Notes: generated by a model from the sequence alone, not told the origin. A DNA stretch of 64,000 nucleotides from Caballeronia zhejiangensis (GCF_000698575.1 NZ_JFHD01000031.1:1-64000), one strand, 5' to 3'. Positions 51,294 through 60,836 are shown, counted from the stretch's first letter. Translations and numbers: made by a program.

Positions 51294-52658
51294 TCAGTGC
51301 CCGACCGGCCCTGTCGATTTCAGGTCGCTCGCCATCGCCGTTTGCGGATGCGCGGCCTGCTTGATGAGCAGCGCGACCGCCGAAACGATGCCCGCCACCG
51401 CGATCGTCGCGAAGATGCCGCCGAACGTGAAATGCAGACGCGTCAGCTCGGCGACGAGGAACGATCCCGCGATGCCGCCGAAGCGCCCGATGCCGAGCAT
51501 CCACGCGACGCCCGTTCCGCGCCCTTGCGTCGGATAGAACGCCGCGGCGAGCGCGGGCATCGACGATTGCGCGGTGTTCATCAGCACGCCCGCGACAAAC
51601 ACGACGAGCACGAGCATGCCGACATTGCCCGCCGCCTGGCCGATCAGATACACGCTCACGGCGGTCAGCGCGTAGCACGCCGCGATGATGCGGTTCGCGT
51701 TGAACTTGTCCATCAGCACGCCGCACAGCACCGCGCCGACGCCGCCGAGCGGGAACAATGCGGAAATGAGCGTCGCCTTTTGCGGCGGCAGGCCCGACTC
51801 CTTCAGCAGAATCGGCATCCAGTTGATCGACGCGTAGAAGATCACGAGGCCCATGAAATACGTGAGCCACAGCATGATCGAGCCGACGAGATACGAGCGC
51901 GACAGCACCACGCTGATGCCGCTCTGTCCCGTCGCGGCGGGCGCGGCCTCGGTCATGAAGAACGAGCCGGCGTTCATCGCGTCGGACGAAATGCGGGCGA
52001 GCGTCGCGCGAATCTTCTCGACGGGCTTCGACTTCGCCACCATGTAGCGCACCGATTCCGGCAACGTGACGATCAACAGCACCGACAGCACGAGCGGCGC
52101 GATGCCGCCGAGCATCAGCACGCTGCGCCAGCCGAACTGCGGAATCATCCACGCGGCGAGAAAGCCGCCGAACGCCGCGCCGAGCGGAAAGCCGCAGAAC
52201 ATCAGATTGATGAGCGTCGCGCGGCGGCTGTCCGGACAGAACTCGCTCATCATCGTGACGGCGTTCGGCATCGCGGCGCCCAGCCCCAGGCCGGTGATGA
52301 AGCGCAGCGTCGTCAATTGCGTGAGGTCGGCCGAGAACGCCGACGCGAGACACGCGACGCCGAAGATCAGCACCGACGAAAGCAACATCGCGCGGCGGCC
52401 GAGCTTGTCGGACAGCGGCCCGGACAACAGCGCGCCCGCGGCGAGGCCGAACAGCGCGGCGCTCAAGACGGGCGCGAGCGCCGGACGGCTGATATGCCAT
52501 TCGGCGACGAGCGACGGCGCGATAAAGCCGATCGCGGCGGTATCGAAACCGTCCAGCAGCACGATCACGAAGCACATCACGAAGATGAGCCACTGAAACG
52601 GCGAGAACGGATGCTCGTTGATGAACGTCTGTACGTTCACGGCAGGACTTCTACTCAC
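51294..52658 (-). CDS. MFS transporter, aromatic acid:H+ symporter type
   Basis: A 454-residue MFS protein of the AAHS (PcaK/BenK-like) family with 12 hydrophobic segments. The family motifs are VLLDGFDTAAIGFIAPSL in helix 1, GPLSDKLGRRAMLLSS after helix 2 and LPESVRYMV in the central loop. The acidic DGFD motif in helix 1 and the RR of the loop are required in PcaK. It likely imports a protonated aromatic acid such as a hydroxybenzoate. The start is a GTG at 52658 with GGGA upstream; a GTG six codons later is an alternative. The 275-base gap upstream (52659-52933) contains its promoter and no further gene. No aromatic catabolic genes are adjacent. Confidence 0.9.
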   Translation of the reverse strand: MSRSPAVNVQTFINEHPFSPFQWLIFVMCFVIVLLDGFDTAAIGFIAPSLVAEWHISRPALAPVLSAALFGLAAGALLSGPLSDKLGRRAMLLSSVLIFGVACLASAFSADLTQLTTLRFITGLGLGAAMPNAVTMMSEFCPDSRRATLINLMFCGFPLGAAFGGFLAAWMIPQFGWRSVLMLGGIAPLVLSVLLIVTLPESVRYMVAKSKPVEKIRATLARISSDAMNAGSFFMTEAAPAATGQSGISVVLSRSYLVGSIMLWLTYFMGLVIFYASINWMPILLKESGLPPQKATLISALFPLGGVGAVLCGVLMDKFNANRIIAACYALTAVSVYLIGQAAGNVGMLVLVVFVAGVLMNTAQSSMPALAAAFYPTQGRGTGVAWMLGIGRFGGIAGSFLVAELTRLHFTFGGIFATIAVAGIVSAVALLIKQAAHPQTAMASDLKSTGPVGH

Positions 52659-52933
52659 TTCATTCCCTTTTCGGTGATGGGCGCGCGCCTCGCAAGGCCG
52701 CGTCCCGGAACTGAAACCGCTTCCCGCCGCCGTTCTTGTTGTTGTCGTGCGAGCAGCGAACCCCGGTCAAACCGCATGGAAATCGGAGAAAAGTTCGTTA
52801 GACGAACACCGATTCACATAGCGAACTCGCGAGTGAGGGTACTGAAGAAGTTTGCGCTTCGTCAACGCGGGCTTTCCCGCGTATGACGAAGCGCTGACGT
52901 GTGGCTGTCAAAAGGCAGCGAATCTGCGGACAG

Positions 52934-54067
52934 TCAGGAGACGCGCCGCCCCGCGCGATACGTTTCGCGCGGCACCTGCAGGCCGTCCACCGAGGCGACG
53001 CGCACGAAGTCCGCGCGCAGGCCCGTGGCGATCGCGCCGCGGTCCGCGAGACCCGCCGCGTGCGCGGGCGCCCACGAAACGGTCGCGACGGCGCGCGGCA
53101 GCGACCAGCCCGCCTTGGCGACGAGATCGAACACCGCGATCAGCAGACTCGACGGCACGTAATCCGACGACAGGATATCGAGCAGCCCTTCGTGCGCCAG
53201 TTCGAGCGCCGACACGTTGCCCGAATGCGAGCCGCCGCGCACGACGTTCGGCGCGCCCATGATCGTCGCGATGCCGTGTTCGCGCGCGGCGCGCGCGGCT
53301 TCGAGCGTCGTCGGGAATTCGGCGAGCGCGATGCCGTCGCGCGCCGCTTCCTCGACATGCTCGACGAGCGTGTCGTCGTGGCTCGCAAGCGAGATGTTCA
53401 GGCTCTTGCAGCGCGCGACGATTTCCGCGCGATGTTTCGCCGCGTAACGCGCCTGATGATCCGCGAGTTCGGCGAGGATTTTCTTCGCGTGCTCGTCGCT
53501 CCATTTGCCATGACGTTCCTGATACTTGCGCCACTTCTCGTGATCCTGCCACTGACGCTGGCCGGGCGTGTGATCCATCACGGATGCAAGCCGGAAAAGC
53601 GGATCGGACGAAAGCAGGTCGAACACTTCGACGACATCCGTCGTGCCGACTTCGCATCGCAGATGCAGGAAGTGATCGGCGCGCAAGAGATCGCGCGCGA
53701 CGAACTTGCCGATCGACTTCGCGCATTGCACCTGAAGCTCGCGGCCGCGCACGCCGTCTTCGGGACGCGAACCGACGCCGAGCGCATCGAACACGGTCGT
53801 GATGCCCGCCGACGCCACTTGCGCGTCATGCACGATGATCGCCGCTTCGTGATTCCACAGCACGCCGGGGCGCGGCGCGAGATGCTTCTCGATGTTGTCC
53901 GTATGCAGCTCGACGAAGCCGGGCAACAGATAATCCCCGTCCCAGTCGTGCGCCTCGCGCGCCGCCGTATTGCCCGGCGCAATGTCGGCGATGCATCCGT
54001 CCTCGACGCGCAAGGTGCCCACGAAATCCTCGTCGCGCGTCACGATGCGCGCATTTGTTATCAGCAT
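52934..54067 (-). CDS. phnM: Ribose 1-methylphosphonate 5-triphosphate diphosphatase
   Basis: A 377-residue amidohydrolase-fold enzyme that removes pyrophosphate from ribose 1-methylphosphonate 5-triphosphate to give the substrate of C-P lyase. PhnM landmarks are LLPGFVELHTDNIEKHL (metal-binding region), RPGVLWNHEAAI, FLHLRCEVGT and SLASHDDTLVEHVEEA. It is last in the phnGHIJKLM operon, and its ATG lies within the last codons of phnL. Its length and motif order match the family fully. Confidence 0.95.
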   Translation of the reverse strand: MLITNARIVTRDEDFVGTLRVEDGCIADIAPGNTAAREAHDWDGDYLLPGFVELHTDNIEKHLAPRPGVLWNHEAAIIVHDAQVASAGITTVFDALGVGSRPEDGVRGRELQVQCAKSIGKFVARDLLRADHFLHLRCEVGTTDVVEVFDLLSSDPLFRLASVMDHTPGQRQWQDHEKWRKYQERHGKWSDEHAKKILAELADHQARYAAKHRAEIVARCKSLNISLASHDDTLVEHVEEAARDGIALAEFPTTLEAARAAREHGIATIMGAPNVVRGGSHSGNVSALELAHEGLLDILSSDYVPSSLLIAVFDLVAKAGWSLPRAVATVSWAPAHAAGLADRGAIATGLRADFVRVASVDGLQVPRETYRAGRRVS

Positions 54068-54828
54068 GTCTGCAACACTCCGGAATCGGTTTGATGAGCG
54101 ATGGCCGCGCTCGATGCGAGCCGCACGATGCGGGTCGCGACGCGCTCGCGCGTGTCTTCGTCGTGAAAGATGCCGACGATCGCCGCGCCCTGCTCGCGCG
54201 CCTCGACGATCAGATTGGCGACCACGTCGCGGTTTTCGGCATCGAGCGACGCAGTGGGTTCATCGAGCAACAGCAGCGGATGCGCCGCGATCAGTCCGCG
54301 CGCGATGTTCACGCGCTGCTGCTCGCCGCCCGAGAACGTCGCGGGCGCGAGCGTCCACAAACGGCGCGGCACGTTGAGGCGTTCGAGCAACGCGCTCGCA
54401 CGCTTACGTGCTTCGTCTTCATCGACGCCGCGCGACACGAGCGGCTCCGCGACGAGATCGAGCGACGACACACGCGGAATCGCGCGCAGGAACTGGCTCA
54501 CGTAACCCATCGTCGTGTTGCGCAGCCGGATGATCTCGTGCGGCGCGGCGTCGGTCAGCATCGTATGACGCGAGGGCTTGCTGTCGTCGCGAATCGCGAT
54601 CGTGCCGCGCGTCGCGAGATAGTTGCCGTACATGCAGCGCAGGAACGTGCTCTTGCCCGCGCCCGACGCGCCCGCGAGCACGACGCATTCGCCGCGTTCC
54701 ACATCGAGCGATACGCCCGACAGCGCGGCGATACGCGCGCCGCCCTGCTGATGCAGTGTGAAAGTCTTTTCGATGCCGATTGCGCGCAGCATCAGCTTGT
54801 CGTTGGTGATGAAGGAATCGTGTGTCAT
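54061..54828 (-). CDS. phnL: C-P lyase complex ABC-type subunit PhnL
   Basis: A 255-residue ABC-family ATPase that associates with the C-P lyase core but has no permease partner. Walker A is AGASGAGKSTFLR, the signature FSGGEQQRVNIARGL and Walker B LLLLDEPTASLD. The conserved IEKTFTLHQQGG start and MYGNYLATRG segment identify PhnL. It overlaps phnM by seven bases and follows phnK by ten. Confidence 0.95.
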   Translation of the reverse strand: MTHDSFITNDKLMLRAIGIEKTFTLHQQGGARIAALSGVSLDVERGECVVLAGASGAGKSTFLRCMYGNYLATRGTIAIRDDSKPSRHTMLTDAAPHEIIRLRNTTMGYVSQFLRAIPRVSSLDLVAEPLVSRGVDEDEARKRASALLERLNVPRRLWTLAPATFSGGEQQRVNIARGLIAAHPLLLLDEPTASLDAENRDVVANLIVEAREQGAAIVGIFHDEDTRERVATRIVRLASSAAIAHQTDSGVLQTC

Positions 54829-54838
54829 CGGTCGAACC

Positions 54839-55609
54839 TCAAACAGGCAGCACGGACGCGACGAGCGTCTGCGTATAAGGATGTTGCGGATCGTCGAGCA
54901 CCTGATCCGTCAGCCCGCTTTCGACGACGCGCCCGTCCTTCATCACCATCAGCCGATGCGCGAGCAGACGCGCAACGCCGATATCGTGCGTGACGATCAC
55001 GGCCGCGAGATGCAGCTTGCTCGTGAGCGTGCGCAGCAAGTCGAGCAGACGCGCCTGCACCGATACGTCGAGGCCGGCGGTGGGTTCGTCCATGAACACG
55101 AGGCGCGGTCCCGTCACCAGATTACGCGCGATCTGCAGACGTTGTTGCATGCCGCCCGAAAATGCCGAAGGCAATTCGTCGATGCGCGCGGCATCGAGTT
55201 CGACACGGCTCATCCAGTCGGCGGCCGTCTCGCGCAGACGGCCATAGTGACGCGCGCCGATCGCCATCAGCGGCTCGCCGATGTTCGCGCCCGCCGATAC
55301 GTTGCGACGCAATCCGTCGCGCGCGTTCTGATGCACGAAGCCCCATTCGGTGCGCGACAAAAGACGCTTGCGCGGCTCGGCGAGCGTCAGCAGATCGAGC
55401 GCTTCGCCTTCGCGCGTCGTGTAGGTGAGCGCACCGCCGTCGATGTCGCTGCGCAACGCGAGCGCATTCAGCAACGTCGATTTGCCCGATCCCGATTCGC
55501 CGACGATGCACAGCACTTCGCCCGGATGAACATCGAGATCGACATCGACGCACCCGCCGCGTCCTTCATAACGCTTCGTGAGGCGCGTCGCTTTCAGGAG
55601 TGCGTTCAT
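54839..55609 (-). CDS. phnK: C-P lyase complex ABC-type subunit PhnK
   Basis: A 256-residue ABC ATPase of the C-P lyase complex: Walker [12 protein letters not shown], signature FSGGMQQRLQIARNL, Walker B LVFMDEPTAGLD and the His switch VTHDIGVARLLA. PhnK docks on PhnJ and is thought to drive opening of the complex. GWEWGFVHQN-like sequence (here TEWGFVHQNARDGL) is characteristic. Its ATG overlaps the phnJ stop by four bases, with GAGG eight bases before the start. Confidence 0.95.
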   Translation of the reverse strand: MNALLKATRLTKRYEGRGGCVDVDLDVHPGEVLCIVGESGSGKSTLLNALALRSDIDGGALTYTTREGEALDLLTLAEPRKRLLSRTEWGFVHQNARDGLRRNVSAGANIGEPLMAIGARHYGRLRETAADWMSRVELDAARIDELPSAFSGGMQQRLQIARNLVTGPRLVFMDEPTAGLDVSVQARLLDLLRTLTSKLHLAAVIVTHDIGVARLLAHRLMVMKDGRVVESGLTDQVLDDPQHPYTQTLVASVLPV

Positions 55610-56460
55610 CGCGTCACCTCTTCGTCGTCGCGACGGCTATGGCAGTAATCGCTGTCGGAGCAGACGAACATGCGCGTGCCCTGATCGTCGACGATCATCT
55701 CGTCGAGAAAGCTATCGCGCGAGCCGCACAGCGCGCACGCGTGCTCCCACTTCTGCACGGTGAACGGATGATCCTCGAAATCGAGGCTCTTCACTTTCGT
55801 ATATGGCGGAATGGCGTAGATCCGCCGCTCGCGGCCCGCGCCGAAAAGCTGCAATGCGGGATTCATGTGCATCTTCGGATTGTCGAACTTCGGGATCGGC
55901 GAAGGCGACGTCAGATAGCGGCCGTTCACGAGCACCGGGTAATCGTAGGTCGTCGCGATGCTGCCGTGCTGCACGATATCCTCATAGTATTTGACGTTGA
56001 TGAGGCCATAGTCCGCGAGCGCGTGCAGCTTCTTGCACTCGGTCACGCGCGGTTCGAGGCGGAACAGCGGCTCGGGCATCGGCACCTGATACACGATGAT
56101 CTGCTTGTCCGTGAGCGGCGTCTCGGGAATGCGGTGACGCGTCTGCACGATGCTCGCATCGGCGGTGCGCGTGGTGGTCGCGACGCCCGCGGTGCGCGCG
56201 AAGAAGCGGCGAATGTTCACCGCGTTCGTCGTTTCGTCGGAGCCTTGATCGATGACCTTCAGCGTATCGCTTGCACCGATGATCGCGGACGTGACCTGCA
56301 GGCCGCCCGTGCCCCATCCATACGGCAGCGGCATTTCGCGCGATGCGAACGGCACCTGATAACCCGGCACCGCGACCGCCTTGAGCAACGCGCGGCGAAT
56401 CATGCGCTTGGTCTGCTCGTCGAGGTACGCGAAGTTATAGCCTTCGGTGAGTGCGTTCAT
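55606..56460 (-). CDS. phnJ: C-P lyase radical SAM subunit
   Basis: A 284-residue radical SAM enzyme that cleaves the carbon-phosphorus bond of ribose 1-phosphonate 5-phosphate. The iron-sulfur and catalytic cysteines are all present with the family's unusual spacing: Cys242, Cys245, Cys267 and Cys273 (ACALCGS, VCSDSDYCH), shifted by one relative to E. coli numbering. LPYGWGTGGLQVT is the family N-terminal motif. The gene overlaps phnI and phnK by four bases each, so expression is coupled. Confidence 0.97.
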   Translation of the reverse strand: MNALTEGYNFAYLDEQTKRMIRRALLKAVAVPGYQVPFASREMPLPYGWGTGGLQVTSAIIGASDTLKVIDQGSDETTNAVNIRRFFARTAGVATTTRTADASIVQTRHRIPETPLTDKQIIVYQVPMPEPLFRLEPRVTECKKLHALADYGLINVKYYEDIVQHGSIATTYDYPVLVNGRYLTSPSPIPKFDNPKMHMNPALQLFGAGRERRIYAIPPYTKVKSLDFEDHPFTVQKWEHACALCGSRDSFLDEMIVDDQGTRMFVCSDSDYCHSRRDDEEVTR

Positions 56461-57557
56461 GCCGCATCCTCCTCGTTGTCGTCCGAACCGTGCGCGGCGC
56501 GCAAACGGCGCAGCAGTTCGAGCTCGGATTGAAAATCGACGTAGTGCGGCAACTTCAGATGCTGCACGAAACCGGATGCTTCCACGTTATCGCTGTGATA
56601 CAGCACGAACTCGGGATCCTGCGTCGGTGAACCGACGGATTCGCCGAGTTCTTCGGCACGCAACGCGCGATCCACGAGCGCCATCGCCATCGCCTTGCGC
56701 TCGGAGTGGCCAAACGCGAGACCATAGCCTTGCGTGAACGTCGGCGGCACATCGCCGCTGCCCGCGAACTGATTGATCATCTGACATTCGGTGATGTCGA
56801 TATCGCCGATCTCGACCGCAAAGCCCAGTTCATCGACCATCATTTCCACCGCGACTTCGCCATGACGGATCTCGCCCGCAAACGGATGGCTGTGCGCGTA
56901 GCCGCGCTGCGTCGCATAGCCGACCGCGAGCAGAAAGCCTTCGTCGCCGCGTGCGAGGTTCTGCAGGCGCGTCGAGCGATCGGCGGGAAACGACAGCGGT
57001 TCGCGCGAAAGATCGCCCGGCTCGGGCGCGTTCTCGTGCGCGCGTTCCTGCTCGATCAGGCCTTCCTTGTCCAGCATCGACAACACGCGCGGCATCGCGC
57101 TCGCGTCCGTCTCTTTCGCCGAGATAGTTGCATTCGCAACTTGTTGGCCTTCGGCGAGCAAAGTGAAATCGAGCAGGCGTTGCGTGTAGTCGTACGTGCC
57201 GCCCAGCATCTGTCCGCCGGGAATGTCCTTGAAGGCCGCCGAGATGCGGCGCTCGACACACATCGCTTCAGTATCGATCGGCAGCGTGTAGCCGAAACGC
57301 GGCAATGTCGTGCGATACGCACGCAGCAAAAAGATCGCTTCGACGAGATCGCCGGCTGCCTGCTTGATCGCGAGCGCGGCCAGGTCTTCATCGTAGACGG
57401 AGCCTTCCGTCATCACGCGCGCGACGGCAAGACGCATCTGCTCGCGAATCTGCGCGACGGACAACTCGGGGACGGAAACATCGCCGCGACGCTTCTTCGC
57501 GAGCACGTCCCACGAACGTTCGATGGCGCGTTCGCCACCTTTGACCGCGACGTACAT
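56457..57557 (-). CDS. phnI: C-P lyase complex subunit PhnI
   Basis: A 366-residue nucleosidase subunit that, with PhnG, PhnH and PhnL, transfers the phosphonate onto ribose of ATP. It starts MYVAVKGGERAIERSWDVLA and shows the family segments EGSVYDEDLAALAIKQAAGD and LPHYVDFQSELELLRRLR. The ATG at 57557 shares its A with the phnH stop, which decides the start. Length matches the family (about 355-370). Confidence 0.95.
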   Translation of the reverse strand: MYVAVKGGERAIERSWDVLAKKRRGDVSVPELSVAQIREQMRLAVARVMTEGSVYDEDLAALAIKQAAGDLVEAIFLLRAYRTTLPRFGYTLPIDTEAMCVERRISAAFKDIPGGQMLGGTYDYTQRLLDFTLLAEGQQVANATISAKETDASAMPRVLSMLDKEGLIEQERAHENAPEPGDLSREPLSFPADRSTRLQNLARGDEGFLLAVGYATQRGYAHSHPFAGEIRHGEVAVEMMVDELGFAVEIGDIDITECQMINQFAGSGDVPPTFTQGYGLAFGHSERKAMAMALVDRALRAEELGESVGSPTQDPEFVLYHSDNVEASGFVQHLKLPHYVDFQSELELLRRLRAAHGSDDNEEDAA

Positions 57558-58180
57558 CAGTTCACCTCCACTTGCGTCGTGCGCGGCAGGCCGACGAGCG
57601 CGCCGCCCGCGACGAAGTAGCAATCGATGCCGCAAGGAAAGAGCGCCGTGAGCGCCGCGCGCTGACGCCAGAACTTCCGTGACAGGCCCGCAATGGCGAC
57701 GCTGCGCGATTGCGCGATGCCTGGACCGCTCCACACGAGCGGCTCACCTTCGGTCAGCGACGGCACATGGATAAAGAGCGTCGCGGCATGCTCGGGAGAT
57801 TCGGGTTCGCCGTGCGAGAAAGCATCGAGCGAAGGCATGTCGCGCGCATCGTCGATATAGACGAATGCGGCCTCGCGGCGATCGCGCGTCAAGCGCGCGC
57901 TCGCGTGAAAGCGCAGCGCATCGCCAAGCACGTTGTCTTCGCGCTCGATGAAAACCGGCGTCGAATAATCCGTCAGCGCGAGCAGCGACGCGAACGCCGC
58001 GAGCGGCACGCGCCCGGCGAGGCCATCGCGCATCGCATGGTTGTCCGGCAGCGCGGCATCGATCGCAACGATGCTGCCGGGCCGCGACAGCGCATCGAGC
58101 AATGCGCGGAACACGCGTTGCGCGTCGTGCACCGTGTCGTTGAAGCCAGGCACGAGCGTGGTCATGTCGATTCGCATCAT
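57557..58180 (-). CDS. phnH: C-P lyase complex subunit PhnH
   Basis: A 207-residue subunit of the C-P lyase core (PhnG2H2I2J2), a fold related to PLP enzymes but without cofactor. It contains VPGFNDTVHDAQRVFRALLD and the family's SRPGSIV segment; LFPCGIDCYFVAGGALVGLP near the end matches too. The start at 58180 overlaps phnG by four bases; MTTLVPGF five codons later could also be used. Confidence 0.93.
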   Translation of the reverse strand: MMRIDMTTLVPGFNDTVHDAQRVFRALLDALSRPGSIVAIDAALPDNHAMRDGLAGRVPLAAFASLLALTDYSTPVFIEREDNVLGDALRFHASARLTRDRREAAFVYIDDARDMPSLDAFSHGEPESPEHAATLFIHVPSLTEGEPLVWSGPGIAQSRSVAIAGLSRKFWRQRAALTALFPCGIDCYFVAGGALVGLPRTTQVEVN

Positions 58181-58659
58181 TCGCCTCTCACCATCGTGAA
58201 GAATTCGACCTTCGTCGCGGCCGCTTCGGCTTCTTTGCGGCGTCGTTCATCTGCGATGCGCGCAGCCAGCGGCTCGATGAGTTGCGTCTGCAACTTGTCG
58301 GCGAAGCGCGGCATCTGCAGGAGCGCGTCCGCGAGCGCGGCGAGCGTCGCGCGTTCCTTGTCGCGCCCCATGTGCACGGCGACACCGACCGGCGCGCTGC
58401 CGTCATCGGCGATGAGACGAAGCGTGGCGCGCGTGACGGTCGTTTCGCCGAGGTTAAACGCATCGCCCGTGCCGCCGATGCGCCCGCGCACCATCGCAAG
58501 CCCGATATCCGGCGCGCGCAGCCACTCGTAGTCGGGCACCCGCGCGCCTTCGAGCGCCGCTTCGAGCGCATGTTGCAGCGCCTCGCGCGGCGTGCGGGCA
58601 AGCACCGCCATCCATTCGCGGCGGCCTCGCGTTGCGCGCGGCTCCATTGAAGTACTCAT
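58177..58659 (-). CDS. phnG: C-P lyase complex subunit PhnG
   Basis: A 160-residue C-P lyase core subunit and the first gene of the phnGHIJKLM operon. Landmarks are REWMAVLARTPREALQHALE near the start, GMVM-like GLAMVRGRIGGTGDAFNLGE and RATLRL. AAGGGA precedes the ATG. It is divergent from phnF; the 163-base gap holds palindromic sites likely bound by PhnF. Confidence 0.94.
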   Translation of the reverse strand: MSTSMEPRATRGRREWMAVLARTPREALQHALEAALEGARVPDYEWLRAPDIGLAMVRGRIGGTGDAFNLGETTVTRATLRLIADDGSAPVGVAVHMGRDKERATLAALADALLQMPRFADKLQTQLIEPLAARIADERRRKEAEAAATKVEFFTMVRGE

Positions 58660-58704
58660 CGCATTCCCTTTGTCTGGAAGGATCGGATCATCGTCATGCT
58701 ACTC

Positions 58705-58729
58705 GTTGTCTAGTCTAGTCGTCTAGACG
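58705..58729. promoter_or_regulatory. Probable PhnF operator between phnG and phnF
   Basis: TCTAG occurs three times in close order (58709, 58714, 58722), and the last copy is part of the perfect ten-base palindrome CGTCTAGACG (58720-58729). The eight-base core CGTCTAGA recurs upstream of phnC at 63567-63574. Its position between the divergent phnG and phnF starts makes it the natural site for the PhnF repressor. Confidence 0.55.
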
Positions 58730-58822
58730 TTTGGTCGTGTAGTGAGGCTTTCACATTTCCATCACGAGTTGCGCACTACAATCCGGGAGAACGATATTCA
58801 AACCGACAGGAATGACAGCGCA

Positions 58823-59581
58823 ATGACATCCAACGAAAATGCGGCGCCTGGCGTTGCCGTGGAGCGCGGCGCGGGGGTCGCGGTCTGGCGGCAGATCGAG
58901 CAGATACTCGCCGCCGAGATTGCCGCGAAGAGCTTCGGCGACGAAGGACGCCTGCCGAGCGAGGCGGAACTCGCCAAGCGTTTCGACGTGAACCGTCATA
59001 CGGTTCGCCGCGCGATGCTGCGGCTTGCCGCAACGGGTCTCGTGAGCGTCGAGCAGGGGCGCGGCACGTTCGTGCAGCCGGGCGCGATCGATTATCAGAT
59101 CGGCCGGCGCACGCGCTTCACCGAGAATCTGCGCCGCCAGAAGCACACGTCGGCTGGCGTCGTGCTGAGTTCGGAGCGCGTGAAGGCCGATCCGACCGTA
59201 TCGAAGGCGCTCGGCGTGCGCGCCGGCACGCTCGTCTATCAGATCGAAACGCGCCACGACTCCGACGGCATTCCGATGACGTATGCGCGCAACTGGTACC
59301 CGGCCGCGCGCTTCAACGATCTGCCCGCGGTCATCGAAGCGGCGGGCGGTGTCAGTGCCGCGCTGGAGACGTTCGGCGTAAAGGATTACATGCGCAAATG
59401 GAGCCGCATCGGCAGCGTGCTGCCTTCGTCGGACGTGGCGCGGCGCTTGCAGATCAATCGTCAGCAGCCGGTGTTGTGGGTCGAAAACGTCGATGTCGAC
59501 GAGGACGGCGTGCCGATCAAATACGGCATCACGCATTTCGCGGCGGATCGCGTGCAATTGATGGTCGAGCACGATCGATGA
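58823..59581 (+). CDS. phnF: PhnF, GntR/UTRA family regulator of phosphonate genes
   Basis: A 252-residue GntR regulator with an N-terminal winged helix (WRQIEQILAAEIAAKSFGDE, PSEAELAKRFDVNRHTVRRA) and a UTRA effector domain (about 95-245). VEQGRGTFVQPGAIDYQIG is a typical HutC/PhnF linker. It is divergent from the C-P lyase operon and overlaps the next gene by four bases. It likely represses phn transcription in the absence of phosphonate or under phosphate sufficiency. The start at 58823 has only a weak ribosome binding site (AGGA eleven bases upstream). Confidence 0.92.
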   Translation: MTSNENAAPGVAVERGAGVAVWRQIEQILAAEIAAKSFGDEGRLPSEAELAKRFDVNRHTVRRAMLRLAATGLVSVEQGRGTFVQPGAIDYQIGRRTRFTENLRRQKHTSAGVVLSSERVKADPTVSKALGVRAGTLVYQIETRHDSDGIPMTYARNWYPAARFNDLPAVIEAAGGVSAALETFGVKDYMRKWSRIGSVLPSSDVARRLQINRQQPVLWVENVDVDEDGVPIKYGITHFAADRVQLMVEHDR

Positions 59582-60270
59582 GCGCCGCCGTTCATCCGCG
59601 CGTGGCGCTCTATTACGCGCCGCCTGCCGCTTCCGCATGGTGGCGCGAAGGTTGCGAATGGCTCGGCCGCGATCCCGAGAGCGGCCGCGAAACCGCGACG
59701 CCCGCGCATGCCGTGACGCACGCCCCGCGCCGTTACGGCTGGCACGCGACGCTCGTCGCGCCGTTTCATATGGCCCCGGGTGTCGAGCTCGCGGACGTGC
59801 TGGCATGTGCGCGTGCGTGGGCCAGTTCGACGCCGCGCTTCGGGATGCCGGTATGCCCCACGGAAATGGGCCGTTTCGTCGCGCTACGGCCCGCCGCGCC
59901 CGCCGACGACGCAACCCTTCGAGCATTGGCCGCGAGCGCACTGAAGGCGCTCTCCGCGTTGCGTACGATGCCATCGCGGGAAAGCATCGAGCGGCGCATC
60001 GTCGATGGCATGAGCGCACGGCAGATCGAATTGCTGCGCGAATGGGGTTATCCGTATGTCCTCGACGAATATCGCTTCCATATGACCCTTTCCGATTCCC
60101 TCGACGATGCGAACGCGCGCGCGTCGATCATGTCGGAATGGAAGGCGCGCATCGATACGCTCGGCCCGCTGCCGGTGCACGGCGCGGCGCTTTTCATCGA
60201 GCCGCGGCCGGACGCGCCGTTCACGCTGTGGCAGCGCCTGCCGTTCAACAACGCACGGGATGTGGCATGA
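59578..60270 (+). CDS. DUF1045 phosphonate-operon protein, 2H-phosphoesterase-like
   Basis: A 230-residue protein found in many phn clusters. Two histidine motifs stand out: YGWHATLVAPF and YRFHMTLSDSL, each with the H-x-T/S pattern of the 2H phosphoesterase superfamily, spaced as in that fold. This suggests hydrolysis of a cyclic phosphate ester. C-P lyase releases 5-phosphoribosyl 1,2-cyclic phosphate, which needs a phosphodiesterase, and no phnP gene is present in this window. The gene overlaps both phnF and phnN by four bases, so the three are one unit. The role as PhnP substitute is inference. Confidence 0.85.
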   Translation: MSAAVHPRVALYYAPPAASAWWREGCEWLGRDPESGRETATPAHAVTHAPRRYGWHATLVAPFHMAPGVELADVLACARAWASSTPRFGMPVCPTEMGRFVALRPAAPADDATLRALAASALKALSALRTMPSRESIERRIVDGMSARQIELLREWGYPYVLDEYRFHMTLSDSLDDANARASIMSEWKARIDTLGPLPVHGAALFIEPRPDAPFTLWQRLPFNNARDVA

Positions 60271-60827
60271 CCGAAGTGGATAGCACGAAACTGATCTACG
60301 TGATGGGACCGTCAGGCGCGGGCAAGGACTCGCTGCTCGGCTTCGCGCGCGAACGCATCGGCGCACAGGTGCTGTTCGCGCATCGCTACATCACGCGCGC
60401 GGTCGCGGACGGCGAGAACCATATCGCCCTTTCGCATGACGAATTCGCTTCGAGACTGTCATACGGCCTCTTCGCGATGCATTGGGAAAGCCTCGGGCTG
60501 CGGTATGGCATCGGCATCGAGCTGGATGCGTGGCTCGCGCGCGGCAGGCCAGTCGTCGTGAACGGCTCGCGCCAGCATGCGGAACTCGCGCTCGAACGTT
60601 ATCCGCATGCGCGCTTCGTGCATATCGATGCAGCGCCGTCCGTGCTTGCCGCGCGCCTCGCGCGTCGTGGACGCGAAGACGCCCGGCAGATCGAAGCGCG
60701 TCTCGCGCGCCGTCCGGCCTTCGAACTGCCGTCGCACGCGCACGTCGTGAAGATCGACAACTCGGGCATGCTCGCAGACGCCGGCATGCAATTGCTCGCG
60801 CTGCTCGCGCGTACGAACCACGCCTGA
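60267..60827 (+). CDS. phnN: Ribose 1,5-bisphosphokinase
   Basis: A 186-residue P-loop kinase that phosphorylates ribose 1,5-bisphosphate to PRPP, the last step of ribose recycling in the C-P lyase pathway. Walker A is GPSGAGKDSLL (residues 14-24), followed by HRYITRAV and WESLGLRYGI, which resemble guanylate kinase. The ATG overlaps the DUF1045 stop by four bases. It is followed by a hairpin at 60837-60856. Confidence 0.93.
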   Translation: MTEVDSTKLIYVMGPSGAGKDSLLGFARERIGAQVLFAHRYITRAVADGENHIALSHDEFASRLSYGLFAMHWESLGLRYGIGIELDAWLARGRPVVVNGSRQHAELALERYPHARFVHIDAAPSVLAARLARRGREDARQIEARLARRPAFELPSHAHVVKIDNSGMLADAGMQLLALLARTNHA

Positions 60828-60836
60828 AAACGACGC

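Noticed and set aside
58690-58712. Pho box in the phnG-phnF gap
   Set aside because: One TCGTCAT unit is present on the plus strand, but the second unit four bases on (CTCGTTG) matches the consensus too poorly.
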